Source: Paracoccaceae bacterium
Lineage (GTDB): Bacteria; Pseudomonadota; Alphaproteobacteria; Rhodobacterales; Rhodobacteraceae
Length of the DNA stretch: 5,523 bases
Assembly: GCA_023263735.1 (NCBI GenBank)
Contig: JALQUQ010000187.1
Location: 1-5,523, forward strand
Direction of reading: 5' to 3'
Part shown: positions 1 through 5,523 of the stretch, in pieces
Layout of the letters: each line of letters opens with the position of its first letter
Position numbering within the stretch: the stretch's first letter is position 1
Program-made: the position numbers and the translations under genes
Notes under the pieces: generated by a model
What the model was told of the DNA's origin: nothing
The model's input: the letters and a program-made list of their open reading frames with translations, nothing else
The model's database searches: none

Positions 1-335
1 GCATCATCGCGGCGGTGCAGGCGAAATCCGGCAATTACAAGGTGCGCCTTGCGGGCTGCATCGCCAACCGCAGCCGCGCCACCGATGAGGTGGACCGCTA
101 CTGCGACCGCGTGGGCTTCAACCGTCTGGCCCATATGCCCGACATCGACGCGATCCGCCGCTCGCGCCTGAAGAAGAAGACGCTCTTCGAGATGGATGAC
201 AGCGAGGATGTGGTCATGGCGCGGACCGAATACCTGCGGCTGGCCGACCGGCTGTGGAAATCGGTGGAAGAGCCGAGGATGACGCCCCTGCCCCTACCCG
301 ACCGCGACATATTCGAATTGCTGGGGTTTGACTGA
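1..335 (+). CDS. bchL: BchL, iron protein of dark-operative protochlorophyllide reductase (C-terminal part)
   Basis: BchL is the NifH-like ATP-dependent electron donor to BchN-BchB. It drives light-independent reduction of ring D of protochlorophyllide to chlorophyllide in the cytoplasm. The reading frame is open from the left edge (first full codon at base 3) and ends TGA at 333-335, giving 110 residues of a protein normally about 297 long. What is seen is the typical BchL C-terminal half: [46 protein letters not shown] and the terminal [11 protein letters not shown], all very close to the Rhodobacter protein. The P-loop and the two cysteines that hold the subunit-bridging [4Fe-4S] cluster lie upstream of the window, so intactness cannot be judged. 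In relatives bchF, N, B and H precede this gene. An ATG inside the fragment at base 15 is only an internal Met-like start (GTG, Val in context) and not the true start. Confidence 0.96.
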   Translation, partial: IIAAVQAKSGNYKVRLAGCIANRSRATDEVDRYCDRVGFNRLAHMPDIDAIRRSRLKKKTLFEMDDSEDVVMARTEYLRLADRLWKSVEEPRMTPLPLPDRDIFELLGFD

Positions 336-1006
336 TGGCCGATTACAGCCTGACCCGCGACCGGGTGGAACATTACTTCGACCGCACCGCGACGAAGGCC
401 TGGGAGCAACTGACCCAGGCCGAGACGAAGGTCAGCCGCATCCGCCAGACCGTGCGCGAGGGTCGCGACCGCATGCGCGCGCTGATGCTGTCGCGCCTGC
501 CGGGTGACCTGCGCGGCATGCGCGTGCTGGATGCGGGCTGCGGCACCGGGGCGATGAGCGTTGAACTGGCGGGCCGCGGGGCCGAGGTGGTGGCGGTCGA
601 TATCTCGCCCCAGTTGGTGAGCATCGCCGAGGACCGCCTGCCCGCCGCCCTGCGCCCGCAGGTGCGCTTTCACGCGGGCGACATGACCGACCCCGCCTTG
701 GGGCGGTTCGATTTCGTCATCGCGATGGACAGCCTGATCTATTACCGAGCGGCGGATATCGGCGCGATCCTGACCAACCTTGGCCACCGCACCTGCGGCG
801 GCGTGGTCTTTACCGTGGCGCCGCGCACGCCGTTCCTGATGACCTTCTGGACGCTGGGCAAGGCCTTTCCGCGCTCTGATCGGTCGCCCGTGATGATCCC
901 GCATGCGCTGGCCGAGTTGCGCCGTCATGCGCCGGGGACGCTGCGCTCCGTCTCGCGCGTGTCGCGGGGCTTCTACATCAGCGAATGCATGGAGTACCGG
1001 CCGTGA
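335..1006 (+). CDS. bchM: Mg-protoporphyrin IX O-methyltransferase BchM
   Basis: BchM transfers a methyl group from S-adenosylmethionine to the C13 propionate of Mg-protoporphyrin IX, giving the monomethyl ester that the cyclase (AcsF in this cluster) uses. The 223-residue product is the usual family length. It shows a class I SAM-methyltransferase fold: glycine-rich motif I VLDAGCGTG at residues 64-72, the acidic end of strand 2 in VVAVDIS (Asp89), the GDM motif at 115-117, and FDFVIAMDSLIYY around 125-137 in the motif IV region. The N-terminal YFDRTATKAWEQLT and the end [11 protein letters not shown] are typical of BchM. The ATG at 335 shares one base with the bchL stop (TGATG), and the weak GGGG at 323-326 is the only Shine-Dalgarno candidate, so translation is probably coupled to bchL. 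Identification is by recognised motifs plus context. Confidence 0.95.
   Translation: MADYSLTRDRVEHYFDRTATKAWEQLTQAETKVSRIRQTVREGRDRMRALMLSRLPGDLRGMRVLDAGCGTGAMSVELAGRGAEVVAVDISPQLVSIAEDRLPAALRPQVRFHAGDMTDPALGRFDFVIAMDSLIYYRAADIGAILTNLGHRTCGGVVFTVAPRTPFLMTFWTLGKAFPRSDRSPVMIPHALAELRRHAPGTLRSVSRVSRGFYISECMEYRP
991..994 (+). promoter_or_regulatory. Ribosome binding site deciding the lhaA GTG start
   Basis: GGAG lies inside the last codons of bchM, 8 bases before the GTG at 1003. It falls downstream of the alternative ATG at 985 and so could not serve it, which favours the GTG start. Confidence 0.6.
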
Positions 1007-2439
1007 TCTTTCTGCGCCGCAAGCATATTCAGGCGATGGGGGCGGCGTGGATGCCCTTTGCCGATGCGGCCTCGGACGGGTTGCCCCTGGCGCAGCTGAT
1101 GCGGCTGTCGCTGTTCCAGATCTCGGTCGGGATGGCACAGGTGCTTCTTCTGGGCACGCTCAACCGGGTGATGATCGTCGAACTATCGGTTTCGGCCATG
1201 GTAGTGGCCGCGATGATGGCGCTGCCGGTGCTGGTCGCGCCCTTCCGCGCGCTCTTGGGCCATCGGTCGGACACCCACCGCAGCGCGATCGGCTGGAAGC
1301 GGGTGCCCTATCTGTGGTTCGGCAGCCTCTGGCAGATGGGCGGGCTGGCGGTCATGCCCTTTGCGCTGATCGTGCTGTCGGGCGACCAGATCCGCGGTCC
1401 GCAATGGGCCGGAGAGGTCTTGTCCGCGCTGGCCTTCCTGATGACGGGGCTGGGGATGCACATGACCCAGACGGCGGGGCTGGCCCTTGCCGCCGACCGG
1501 GCAAGCGATGACAGCCGCCCGCGCGTCGTGGCGCTTCTCTACATCATGTATCTGGCGGGCATGGGGATTTCGGCGCTGATCGTCGGCTTCCTGCTGCGCG
1601 ATTTCGACCAGATCACGCTGGTGCGCGTGGTGCAGGGCTGCGGCGCCATGACGATGGTGCTGAACGTCATCGCGCTGTGGAAGCAGGAAAAGGTCAAACC
1701 CATGACCTCCGCCGAGCGGGCCGAACCGCGCCCGGCCTTCCGCGCGGCATGGGAGCAGCTGGCGGCAGAGCCGGGCGTGCTGCGGCTTCTGGCGGTGGTG
1801 GCGGTGGGAACACTGGCCTTCAACATGCAGGATGTGCTGCTGGAACCCTATGGCGGGCAGGTCTTGGGCCTGTCGGTCGGGCAGACCACGGTGCTGACCG
1901 CGACCTGGAGCATGGGTGCCCTGCTGGGCTTCCTATGGACCGCGCGCAATCTGGCACGAAGGGCGGATCCCTATCGCCTTGCCGCGCGGGGGGCGCTGAT
2001 CGGGGTGGCGGCCTTTTCCGCCGTGATCTTTGCCGGGGCGATGCATTCCGCACTCCTGTTCCATCTGGGCGCGGCGGGGATCGGTCTGGGCGGCGGCACC
2101 TTTGGCATCGCCACGCTGACGGCGGCCATGACGCTGCCGTCCAAGGCGGCCTCGGGTCTTGCGCTTGGGGCCTGGGGCGCGGCGCAGGCCACGGCGGCGG
2201 GCATCGCCATCTTCCTTGGCGGGGCGCTGCGCGACGGGGTGGCCACAGCCGCCTCGGCCGGGGTGCTGGGCCCGCTCAGCGATGCGTCGCTGGGCTATTC
2301 CTTTGTCTACCACACTGAAATCGGACTGCTTTTCCTGACTCTCGTCATCCTCGGGCCTCTGGTCCGGCTTGGCGTTCTGACCCAACGAGAACCGGAATCC
2401 GGCAAGGCCATGATCGGCCTTTCCGAATTCCCGACCTGA
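1003..2439 (+). CDS. lhaA: LH1 assembly protein LhaA (PucC/BCH2-type MFS membrane protein)
   Basis: LhaA acts in the inner membrane and helps assemble light-harvesting complex 1, probably by handling bacteriochlorophyll or the nascent LH1 polypeptides. From the GTG at 1003 it is 478 residues, the normal family length, with about 12 hydrophobic segments spread from about residue 33 to 457. PucC/LhaA hallmarks are [11 protein letters not shown] (51-61), the loop [16 protein letters not shown] (79-94) followed by [11 protein letters not shown], and [15 protein letters not shown] (276-290). I chose GTG at 1003 over the upstream ATG at 985. GGAG at 991-994 sits 8 bases before the GTG, the GTGA overlap with the bchM stop is a classic coupled start, and the N-terminus [12 protein letters not shown] then matches the length seen in Rhodobacter. 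The ATG at 985 would add six residues (484 total) and has no clear ribosome binding site. The exact paralogue (LhaA rather than PucC) is taken from position between bchM and puhA. Confidence 0.94.
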   Translation: MIFLRRKHIQAMGAAWMPFADAASDGLPLAQLMRLSLFQISVGMAQVLLLGTLNRVMIVELSVSAMVVAAMMALPVLVAPFRALLGHRSDTHRSAIGWKRVPYLWFGSLWQMGGLAVMPFALIVLSGDQIRGPQWAGEVLSALAFLMTGLGMHMTQTAGLALAADRASDDSRPRVVALLYIMYLAGMGISALIVGFLLRDFDQITLVRVVQGCGAMTMVLNVIALWKQEKVKPMTSAERAEPRPAFRAAWEQLAAEPGVLRLLAVVAVGTLAFNMQDVLLEPYGGQVLGLSVGQTTVLTATWSMGALLGFLWTARNLARRADPYRLAARGALIGVAAFSAVIFAGAMHSALLFHLGAAGIGLGGGTFGIATLTAAMTLPSKAASGLALGAWGAAQATAAGIAIFLGGALRDGVATAASAGVLGPLSDASLGYSFVYHTEIGLLFLTLVILGPLVRLGVLTQREPESGKAMIGLSEFPT

Positions 2440-2442
2440 CAG

Positions 2443-2448
2443 CGGAGG
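2443..2448 (+). promoter_or_regulatory. Strong ribosome binding site of puhA
   Basis: CGGAGG lies in the 14-base gap between the lhaA stop and the puhA ATG, with 5 bases of spacing. It is among the best Shine-Dalgarno matches in the window, in keeping with high expression of a structural reaction-centre subunit. Confidence 0.75.
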
Positions 2449-2453
2449 ACCAA

Positions 2454-3221
2454 ATGGTCGGTGTCAACTTCTTCGGCAACTTCGATCTTGCCAGCCTGTC
2501 GATCTGGCTGTTCTGGGGCTTCTTCGCCCTCTTGATCGTCTATCTGCAAACCGAAAACATGCGCGAGGGCTACCCGCTTGAGACCGAAGACGGTCTGGCG
2601 GCCCCGAACCAGGGCCCCTTCCCGGTGCCCAAGCCCAAGACCTTCCGCCTGCCGCATGGGCAGGGCGACGTGACGGTGCCGTCCGCTGCGAATGAGGCCG
2701 CGCATCGCCGCGAAAACCTCGCGCTCGCACGGACCGCCGTGTCCGAAGGCTTCCCGCATGCGCCCACGGGCAATGCGCTGGCCGATGGTGTAGGCCCGGC
2801 GTCCTGGGTGCCGCGGCGCGATGATCCGGAACTGGATGGCCATGGCCATGCCAAGATCCAGCCGATGGCGCAGGCCGGGGCGATGAAGGTGGCCGCCGGG
2901 CGCGATCCGCGCGGTCTGCCGGTGCAGGCGGGCGATCTGGAGGTCGTGGGCCGCATTTCCGACATGTGGGTCGACGTTCCGGAACAGCTGGTGCGTTACC
3001 TTGAGGTCGAACTGAACTCCGGCTCGCGTCGCCTGATCCCGATGACCATGGTCAAGATCTGGGCCGACCGCGTGCGGATCAATGCGCTCACCTCGGACCT
3101 GTTCGAAGGCATCCCGGCGACGCGGTCGCTGACGCAGGTGACCAAGCTCGAGGAAGACAAGATCTCGGGCTATGTCGCGGGCGGCTGGATGTATGCCAAG
3201 GGCCGCAAGCACGGCTTCTGA
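2454..3221 (+). CDS. puhA: Photosynthetic reaction centre H subunit PuhA
   Basis: PuhA caps the cytoplasmic face of the type II reaction centre L/M core. It shapes the QB site and the proton path to it. The 255-residue protein begins [15 protein letters not shown], has one transmembrane helix at about 12-31, then [14 protein letters not shown], and a cytoplasmic PRC-barrel-like domain. Residues known from R. sphaeroides are conserved with a +4 shift: Asp128, His130 and His132 in PELDGHGH correspond to D124/H126/H128 of the proton entry point, and Asp174/Glu177 in VDVPEQ correspond to D170/E173. The end [17 protein letters not shown] is recognisable. Compared with the R. sphaeroides sequence as I recall it (260 residues), there are about four extra residues near 75-92 and the C-terminal tail is about nine residues shorter. 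A good Shine-Dalgarno site precedes the ATG. In Rhodobacter, puhA promoters lie inside the upstream lhaA gene. I could not identify one here. Confidence 0.98.
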   Translation: MVGVNFFGNFDLASLSIWLFWGFFALLIVYLQTENMREGYPLETEDGLAAPNQGPFPVPKPKTFRLPHGQGDVTVPSAANEAAHRRENLALARTAVSEGFPHAPTGNALADGVGPASWVPRRDDPELDGHGHAKIQPMAQAGAMKVAAGRDPRGLPVQAGDLEVVGRISDMWVDVPEQLVRYLEVELNSGSRRLIPMTMVKIWADRVRINALTSDLFEGIPATRSLTQVTKLEEDKISGYVAGGWMYAKGRKHGF

Positions 3222-3229
3222 CGAAACGG

Positions 3230-3255
3230 AGGGCGGCGCGCGCCCGCGCCGCCCT
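3230..3255 (+). other. Perfect GC-rich intercistronic hairpin between puhA and puhB
   Basis: GGGCGGCGCG at 3231-3240 is perfectly complementary to CGCGCCGCCC at 3245-3254, with a 4-base loop (CGCC) and a closing A-T pair at 3230/3255, making an 11-bp stem. It begins 8 bases after the puhA stop. No T-run follows (TGACGTACCC), so it is not a canonical intrinsic terminator. It more likely protects the 3' end of puhA mRNA or attenuates read-through into puhB, which would suit the need for far more H subunit than assembly factor. The role is inferred; the complementarity is directly seen. Confidence 0.7.
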
Positions 3256-3272
3256 GACGTACCCCCAGTGAC

Positions 3273-3278
3273 GGAGGG
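3273..3278 (+). promoter_or_regulatory. Ribosome binding site of puhB
   Basis: GGAGGG is placed 6 bases before the puhB ATG at 3285 and supports that start. A C-run at 3262-3266 could pair with its GGG, but only through a short stem of about four base pairs. Confidence 0.65.
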
Positions 3279-3284
3279 TCTGCC

Positions 3285-3920
3285 ATGTCAGACCGTGATT
3301 TCAACTTTGAACCTCAGCCGGGCCTTCCCGCCCCGCTGCCGCAGGGCGAAGACCTGCTCTGGCAGGGAAGTCCCGATGCAGCCACCCTGTCGCGCGAGGC
3401 GTTCAAATCGCGCTGGATCGCGGGCTATCTGGTCGTGATCGCCCTCTGGCGGGCCGGTGCGGCCTTTGCCGATGGCGGTTTTGCCGGGTCGGTCGCGCGG
3501 CTTCTGCCCTATCTGGCCCTTGCCGTCGCCGGTTACGGCGTGATCCGCTTCCTTGGCTGGATGCAGGCGCGGGCGACGATCTATTCCATCACCTCGGCAC
3601 GCGTGATCCTGCGGATCGGGGCGGCGCTGCCCATCACCTATACCATCCCCTTCACCTGCATCGACAACGCCTCGGTCGCGGTCGATCCCAAGACCGGGCA
3701 TGGCACCATCGCGCTGGAGACCGTGGGCAACATGCGCCTGTCCTATGGCGTGCTTTGGCCGCATGTCCGCCCGTGGCACCTGCGCCAGCCGCAACCGGCC
3801 TTCCGCGCCATTCCCGATGCCGCCCGCGTGGCGCGCATCCTGGCCGATGCCGCACAGGCCAAGATCAACGAACCCCGGATCGAGACGCAGGCCGCCCCTG
3901 CCCTCGTCGCGGCGGAATGA
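3285..3920 (+). CDS. puhB: Photosynthetic complex assembly protein PuhB
   Basis: PuhB is an inner-membrane assembly factor. In R. capsulatus (orf214) its loss impairs reaction-centre and LH1 assembly, and it has been proposed to help early reaction-centre formation. The 211-residue length matches that family (about 214). A proline-rich cytoplasmic N-terminus (GLPAPLPQGEDLLWQG) is followed by hydrophobic segments at about 44-62 and 70-92. A soluble domain resembling a bacterial PH domain then begins at TIYSITSARVILRIG (98-112) and continues through TIPFTCIDNASV and GHGTIALETVG. The C-terminus is helical and Ala-rich. The TIYSITSARVILR segment, which opens the first strands of this domain, is the clearest family mark. 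Start choice rests on GGAGGG six bases upstream. It follows puhA after a 63-base gap with a hairpin, and puhC follows after 13 bases. Confidence 0.93.
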   Translation: MSDRDFNFEPQPGLPAPLPQGEDLLWQGSPDAATLSREAFKSRWIAGYLVVIALWRAGAAFADGGFAGSVARLLPYLALAVAGYGVIRFLGWMQARATIYSITSARVILRIGAALPITYTIPFTCIDNASVAVDPKTGHGTIALETVGNMRLSYGVLWPHVRPWHLRQPQPAFRAIPDAARVARILADAAQAKINEPRIETQAAPALVAAE

Positions 3921-3925
3921 GGAGG
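3919..3925 (+). promoter_or_regulatory. Ribosome binding site deciding the puhC start
   Basis: GAGGAGG overlaps the puhB stop codon (TGA 3918-3920) and lies 8 bases before the ATG at 3934. It fixes that start even though the frame is open much further upstream, back through puhB. Confidence 0.75.
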
Positions 3926-3933
3926 CGCGGGCC

Positions 3934-4407
3934 ATGCCGCAACATCCCGTCCTGACCCAGATTTCCGGTGCCAACCGCGAGCGAGAGATGATCCCGCGCA
4001 CCCTCTTGTGGGGCATGTTCGCGCTGGCGATGTCGAGCCTTGCACTCGCCACCTATTCCGTCGCGACCAAGCGCCCGCATGTGGGCGTGCCGGTCGCGGG
4101 CGCGGTGGTGGCCGAACGTAACCTGATCCTTGAAGGCGTGGACGCGCAGGCGGTCATCGTCAAGGACATCGACGGAAAGGTCCTGATGGACCTGCCCCAT
4201 GGCGGTTTCATCACCGTCATCCAATCCGGCATGGAACGCGCCCGCCGCGTGGCGCAGGTGCCGGGAAACCCGCCGATGCGGGTGGTCAAGTACGACAACG
4301 GCCGCCTTGTGGCCGAAGACCCCGCCACGGGCTGGAGCGCCGAGCTTTACGCCTTTGGCCAAGACAACAAAGCCGCGTTCGAACGGCTGTTGACTGACAA
4401 ACAATAA
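3934..4407 (+). CDS. puhC: Photosynthetic complex assembly protein PuhC
   Basis: PuhC is a single-span membrane protein needed for normal reaction-centre/LH1 levels in R. capsulatus (orf162b, 162 residues). Its molecular activity is not established. From the ATG at 3934 the product has 157 residues: a short cytoplasmic N-terminus (MPQHPVLTQISGANREREMIPR), one transmembrane segment at about 22-42 (TLLWGMFALAMSSLALATYSV), and a soluble, probably periplasmic domain. That domain contains RNLILEGVDAQAVIVKDIDG, FITVIQSGMERAR (92-104) and a closing AFERLLTDK helix. The same frame is open upstream to an ATG at 3700, but that would overlap most of the end of puhB and lacks a ribosome binding site, whereas GAGGAGG precedes 3934. 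It ends TAA, 13 bases before the next gene. Confidence 0.92.
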   Translation: MPQHPVLTQISGANREREMIPRTLLWGMFALAMSSLALATYSVATKRPHVGVPVAGAVVAERNLILEGVDAQAVIVKDIDGKVLMDLPHGGFITVIQSGMERARRVAQVPGNPPMRVVKYDNGRLVAEDPATGWSAELYAFGQDNKAAFERLLTDKQ

Positions 4408-4420
4408 GGGAACCGCAACC

Positions 4421-4756
4421 ATGCCGCTTTTCAGCAAAACAAAGGAAGACGTGCCCTGCACCGTCGAGGTGTCGCACCGTTTCGAAAGCCTGCACGCCCA
4501 TGTCCGCTTTGACAACGGTGCGGTCGTGCATCCCGGCGATGAGGTCCTTGTCCACGGCGCGCCCGTTCTGGCCGCCTATGGCGAGGTCGTCACCGCCGAA
4601 CGCATCGCCACCATCACCCGCGCCTCGGCGCTGGAACGCTGGTGGACCCGCCTGACCGGCGATCTCGATTTCATGGAGCTTTGCGAATTCTCCTTCTCGG
4701 AGGAACTCGACACCCACGCGCCCGCACGGGCCGGACATCAGGGGATCGCAGCATGA
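4421..4756 (+). CDS. bciE: Probable BciE, accessory subunit of the O2-dependent Mg-protoporphyrin ester cyclase
   Basis: This 111-residue protein lies between puhC and acsF. In alphaproteobacteria a small gene there (rsp_6110 in R. sphaeroides) encodes BciE, which is required for activity of the alphaproteobacterial AcsF-type cyclase. What is seen: a soluble protein with no membrane segment or signal peptide, and a probably beta-rich N-terminal half with [20 protein letters not shown] (30-49). A conserved-looking [21 protein letters not shown] (72-92) follows, then an acidic SEELD and a low-complexity Ala-rich tail ([12 protein letters not shown]). Cys13 and Cys88 are the only cysteines, so a metal site is not obvious. 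AGGGAA at 4407-4412 is the ribosome binding site. Its stop overlaps the acsF start (ATGA, 4753-4756), fitting a stoichiometric partner of AcsF. The symbol is assigned from size, position and coupling; I did not align it to a known BciE. Confidence 0.78.
   Translation: MPLFSKTKEDVPCTVEVSHRFESLHAHVRFDNGAVVHPGDEVLVHGAPVLAAYGEVVTAERIATITRASALERWWTRLTGDLDFMELCEFSFSEELDTHAPARAGHQGIAA
4740..4745 (+). promoter_or_regulatory. Ribosome binding site of acsF inside bciE
   Basis: AGGGGA in the last codons of bciE lies 7 bases before the acsF ATG at 4753. It makes the coupled ATGA start plausible. Confidence 0.6.
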
Positions 4757-5523
4757 AAGACCTGTCCGATACCACCCATGGCGAACTCCATGCCGAACTG
4801 TCGGATCGTTTCGACACCACGGCGATGGCCACGGAAACCACGCTGCTGAACCCGCGCTTCTACACCACCGATTTCGACGAGATGGACCGCATCGACGTCA
4901 CCCCGGTGCGTGAGGCCTGGGACAAGCTGCTGGGCCAGATGAAATCCGACCCGAACAAGGGCCATTTCAAGAAGAACGCCGATTGGGATGCCGTCGATTG
5001 GGACGGCATGGACCCTGCCCTGCGGGTGGAGTTCATCGACTTTCTGGTGTCCTCCTGCACCGCCGAATTCTCGGGCTGTGTGCTGTACAAGGAAATGAAG
5101 CGGCGCGGCACCAATGCCGACATCTGCGAGCTGTTCAACTACATGGCGCGGGACGAGGCGCGGCATGCGGGCTTCATCAACGACGCCCTGCGCGAGGCGG
5201 GGGTGGCGGTGAACTTGGGCTTCCTGACCAAGGCCAAGAAATACACCTATTTCCGGCCGAAGTTCATCTACTACGCCACTTACCTGTCGGAAAAGATCGG
5301 CTACGCGCGGTACATCACCATCTTCCGCCATCTGGAGGCGAACCCGGATCAGCGGTTCCACCCGATCTTCAAGTGGTTCAAGGAATGGTGCAACGACGAG
5401 TTCAGCCATGGCGAGGCCTTTGCCCTGCTGATGCGCACCGATCCGAAACTGACCACCAGCTTCGTCAACAAGCTGTGGATCCGCTTCTTCCTGACGGCGG
5501 TCTATTCGACGATGTGGGTGCGC
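4753..5523 (+). CDS. acsF: O2-dependent Mg-protoporphyrin IX monomethyl ester cyclase AcsF (N-terminal part)
   Basis: AcsF is the diiron catalytic subunit of the aerobic cyclase. It converts Mg-protoporphyrin IX monomethyl ester to divinyl protochlorophyllide by building the isocyclic ring with O2. The frame is open from ATG 4753 to the right edge, giving 257 residues of roughly 350-370 expected. The carboxylate-bridged diiron ligand pattern is complete within the fragment: Glu105 in TAEFSG, Glu135/His138 in DEARH, Glu180 in [11 protein letters not shown], and Glu216/His219 in [10 protein letters not shown]. Other AcsF marks are [13 protein letters not shown] (33-45) and [18 protein letters not shown]. 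The BchM product is its substrate, and the gene just upstream fits its BciE subunit. In relatives puhE and hemA follow; both would be beyond this window. This is unrelated to BchE, the anaerobic radical-SAM cyclase. Confidence 0.97.
   Translation, partial: MKDLSDTTHGELHAELSDRFDTTAMATETTLLNPRFYTTDFDEMDRIDVTPVREAWDKLLGQMKSDPNKGHFKKNADWDAVDWDGMDPALRVEFIDFLVSSCTAEFSGCVLYKEMKRRGTNADICELFNYMARDEARHAGFINDALREAGVAVNLGFLTKAKKYTYFRPKFIYYATYLSEKIGYARYITIFRHLEANPDQRFHPIFKWFKEWCNDEFSHGEAFALLMRTDPKLTTSFVNKLWIRFFLTAVYSTMWVR

Noticed and set aside
98..1138. 346-residue open frame on the minus strand opposite bchL, bchM and lhaA
   Set aside because: It is rich in Arg, Ala, His and Pro with low complexity, as expected for the antisense of high-GC coding sequence, and it is covered by three well-recognised genes.
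1677..2318. 213-residue + strand frame inside lhaA
   Set aside because: Gly/Arg-rich out-of-frame product within a clear membrane protein gene.
2392..2402. Palindrome CCGGA-A-TCCGG near the end of lhaA
   Set aside because: It is short, lies within coding sequence, and is easily expected by chance at this GC content.
2307..3212. 301-residue open frame on the minus strand opposite lhaA and puhA
   Set aside because: It mirrors puhA codons, shows no recognisable domain and has a His/Arg/Gly-rich composition. It is a GC-driven shadow.
3261..3279. Possible hairpin ACCC/GGGT hiding the puhB ribosome binding site
   Set aside because: Only about four base pairs, with a mismatch above and an 11-base loop. 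It is too weak to claim as a regulatory switch.
4388..4403. TGT...ACA pair resembling a PpsR/CrtJ site
   Set aside because: The spacer is 10 rather than the expected 12 bases, and it overlaps the end of puhC with no promoter nearby.
3700..4407. Longer puhC starting at ATG 3700
   Set aside because: It would overlap 221 bases of puhB with a Trp/Arg/Pro-rich leader unlike PuhC. A strong ribosome binding site precedes the ATG at 3934 instead.
4390..4407. TTGACT followed by CAATAA before bciE, resembling a promoter
   Set aside because: The spacing between the two boxes is only 6 bases, and no -10 element occurs at about 17 bases from TTGACT.

Overview
This window is an interior piece of a photosynthesis gene cluster from a purple (anoxygenic phototrophic) alphaproteobacterium. 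It is most likely a member of the Rhodobacterales/Rhodobacteraceae. The assignment rests on the gene order bchL-bchM-lhaA-puhA-puhB-puhC-bciE-acsF, on close recognisable similarity of the reaction-centre H subunit to the Rhodobacter sphaeroides protein, and on high-GC coding sequence with strong G/C third-position preference. All genes lie on the + strand, and the stretch is almost entirely coding.

Layout. Positions 1-335 hold the C-terminal third of BchL (iron protein of the dark-operative protochlorophyllide reductase). BchM (Mg-protoporphyrin IX O-methyltransferase) follows at 335-1006, and LhaA (LH1 assembly, PucC/BCH2-type MFS membrane protein) at about 1003-2439. The puh group comes next: puhA (reaction-centre H subunit, 2454-3221), puhB (3285-3920) and puhC (3934-4407). 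A small gene at 4421-4756 fits BciE, the extra subunit required by alphaproteobacterial O2-dependent cyclases. The O2-dependent Mg-protoporphyrin monomethyl ester cyclase AcsF starts at 4753 and runs off the right edge.

How the genes work together. BchM methylates Mg-protoporphyrin IX. AcsF with BciE closes the fifth (isocyclic) ring of that product using O2. BchL, with BchN and BchB, later reduces ring D of protochlorophyllide. LhaA, PuhA, PuhB and PuhC put the finished pigment into LH1 and the reaction centre. The window therefore couples pigment supply to assembly of the core complex. Stop/start overlaps join bchL/bchM, bchM/lhaA and bciE/acsF, and short gaps separate the rest, so co-transcription is likely. 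The one clear break is a 63-base gap after puhA that contains a perfect GC-rich hairpin. AcsF and BciE mean that bacteriochlorophyll can be made in the presence of oxygen.

No RNA genes, mobile elements, CRISPR arrays or tandem repeats were seen. No gene looks broken. The least characterised content is the small bciE-like gene, the puhA-puhB intercistronic structure, and the altered length of PuhA at two points.
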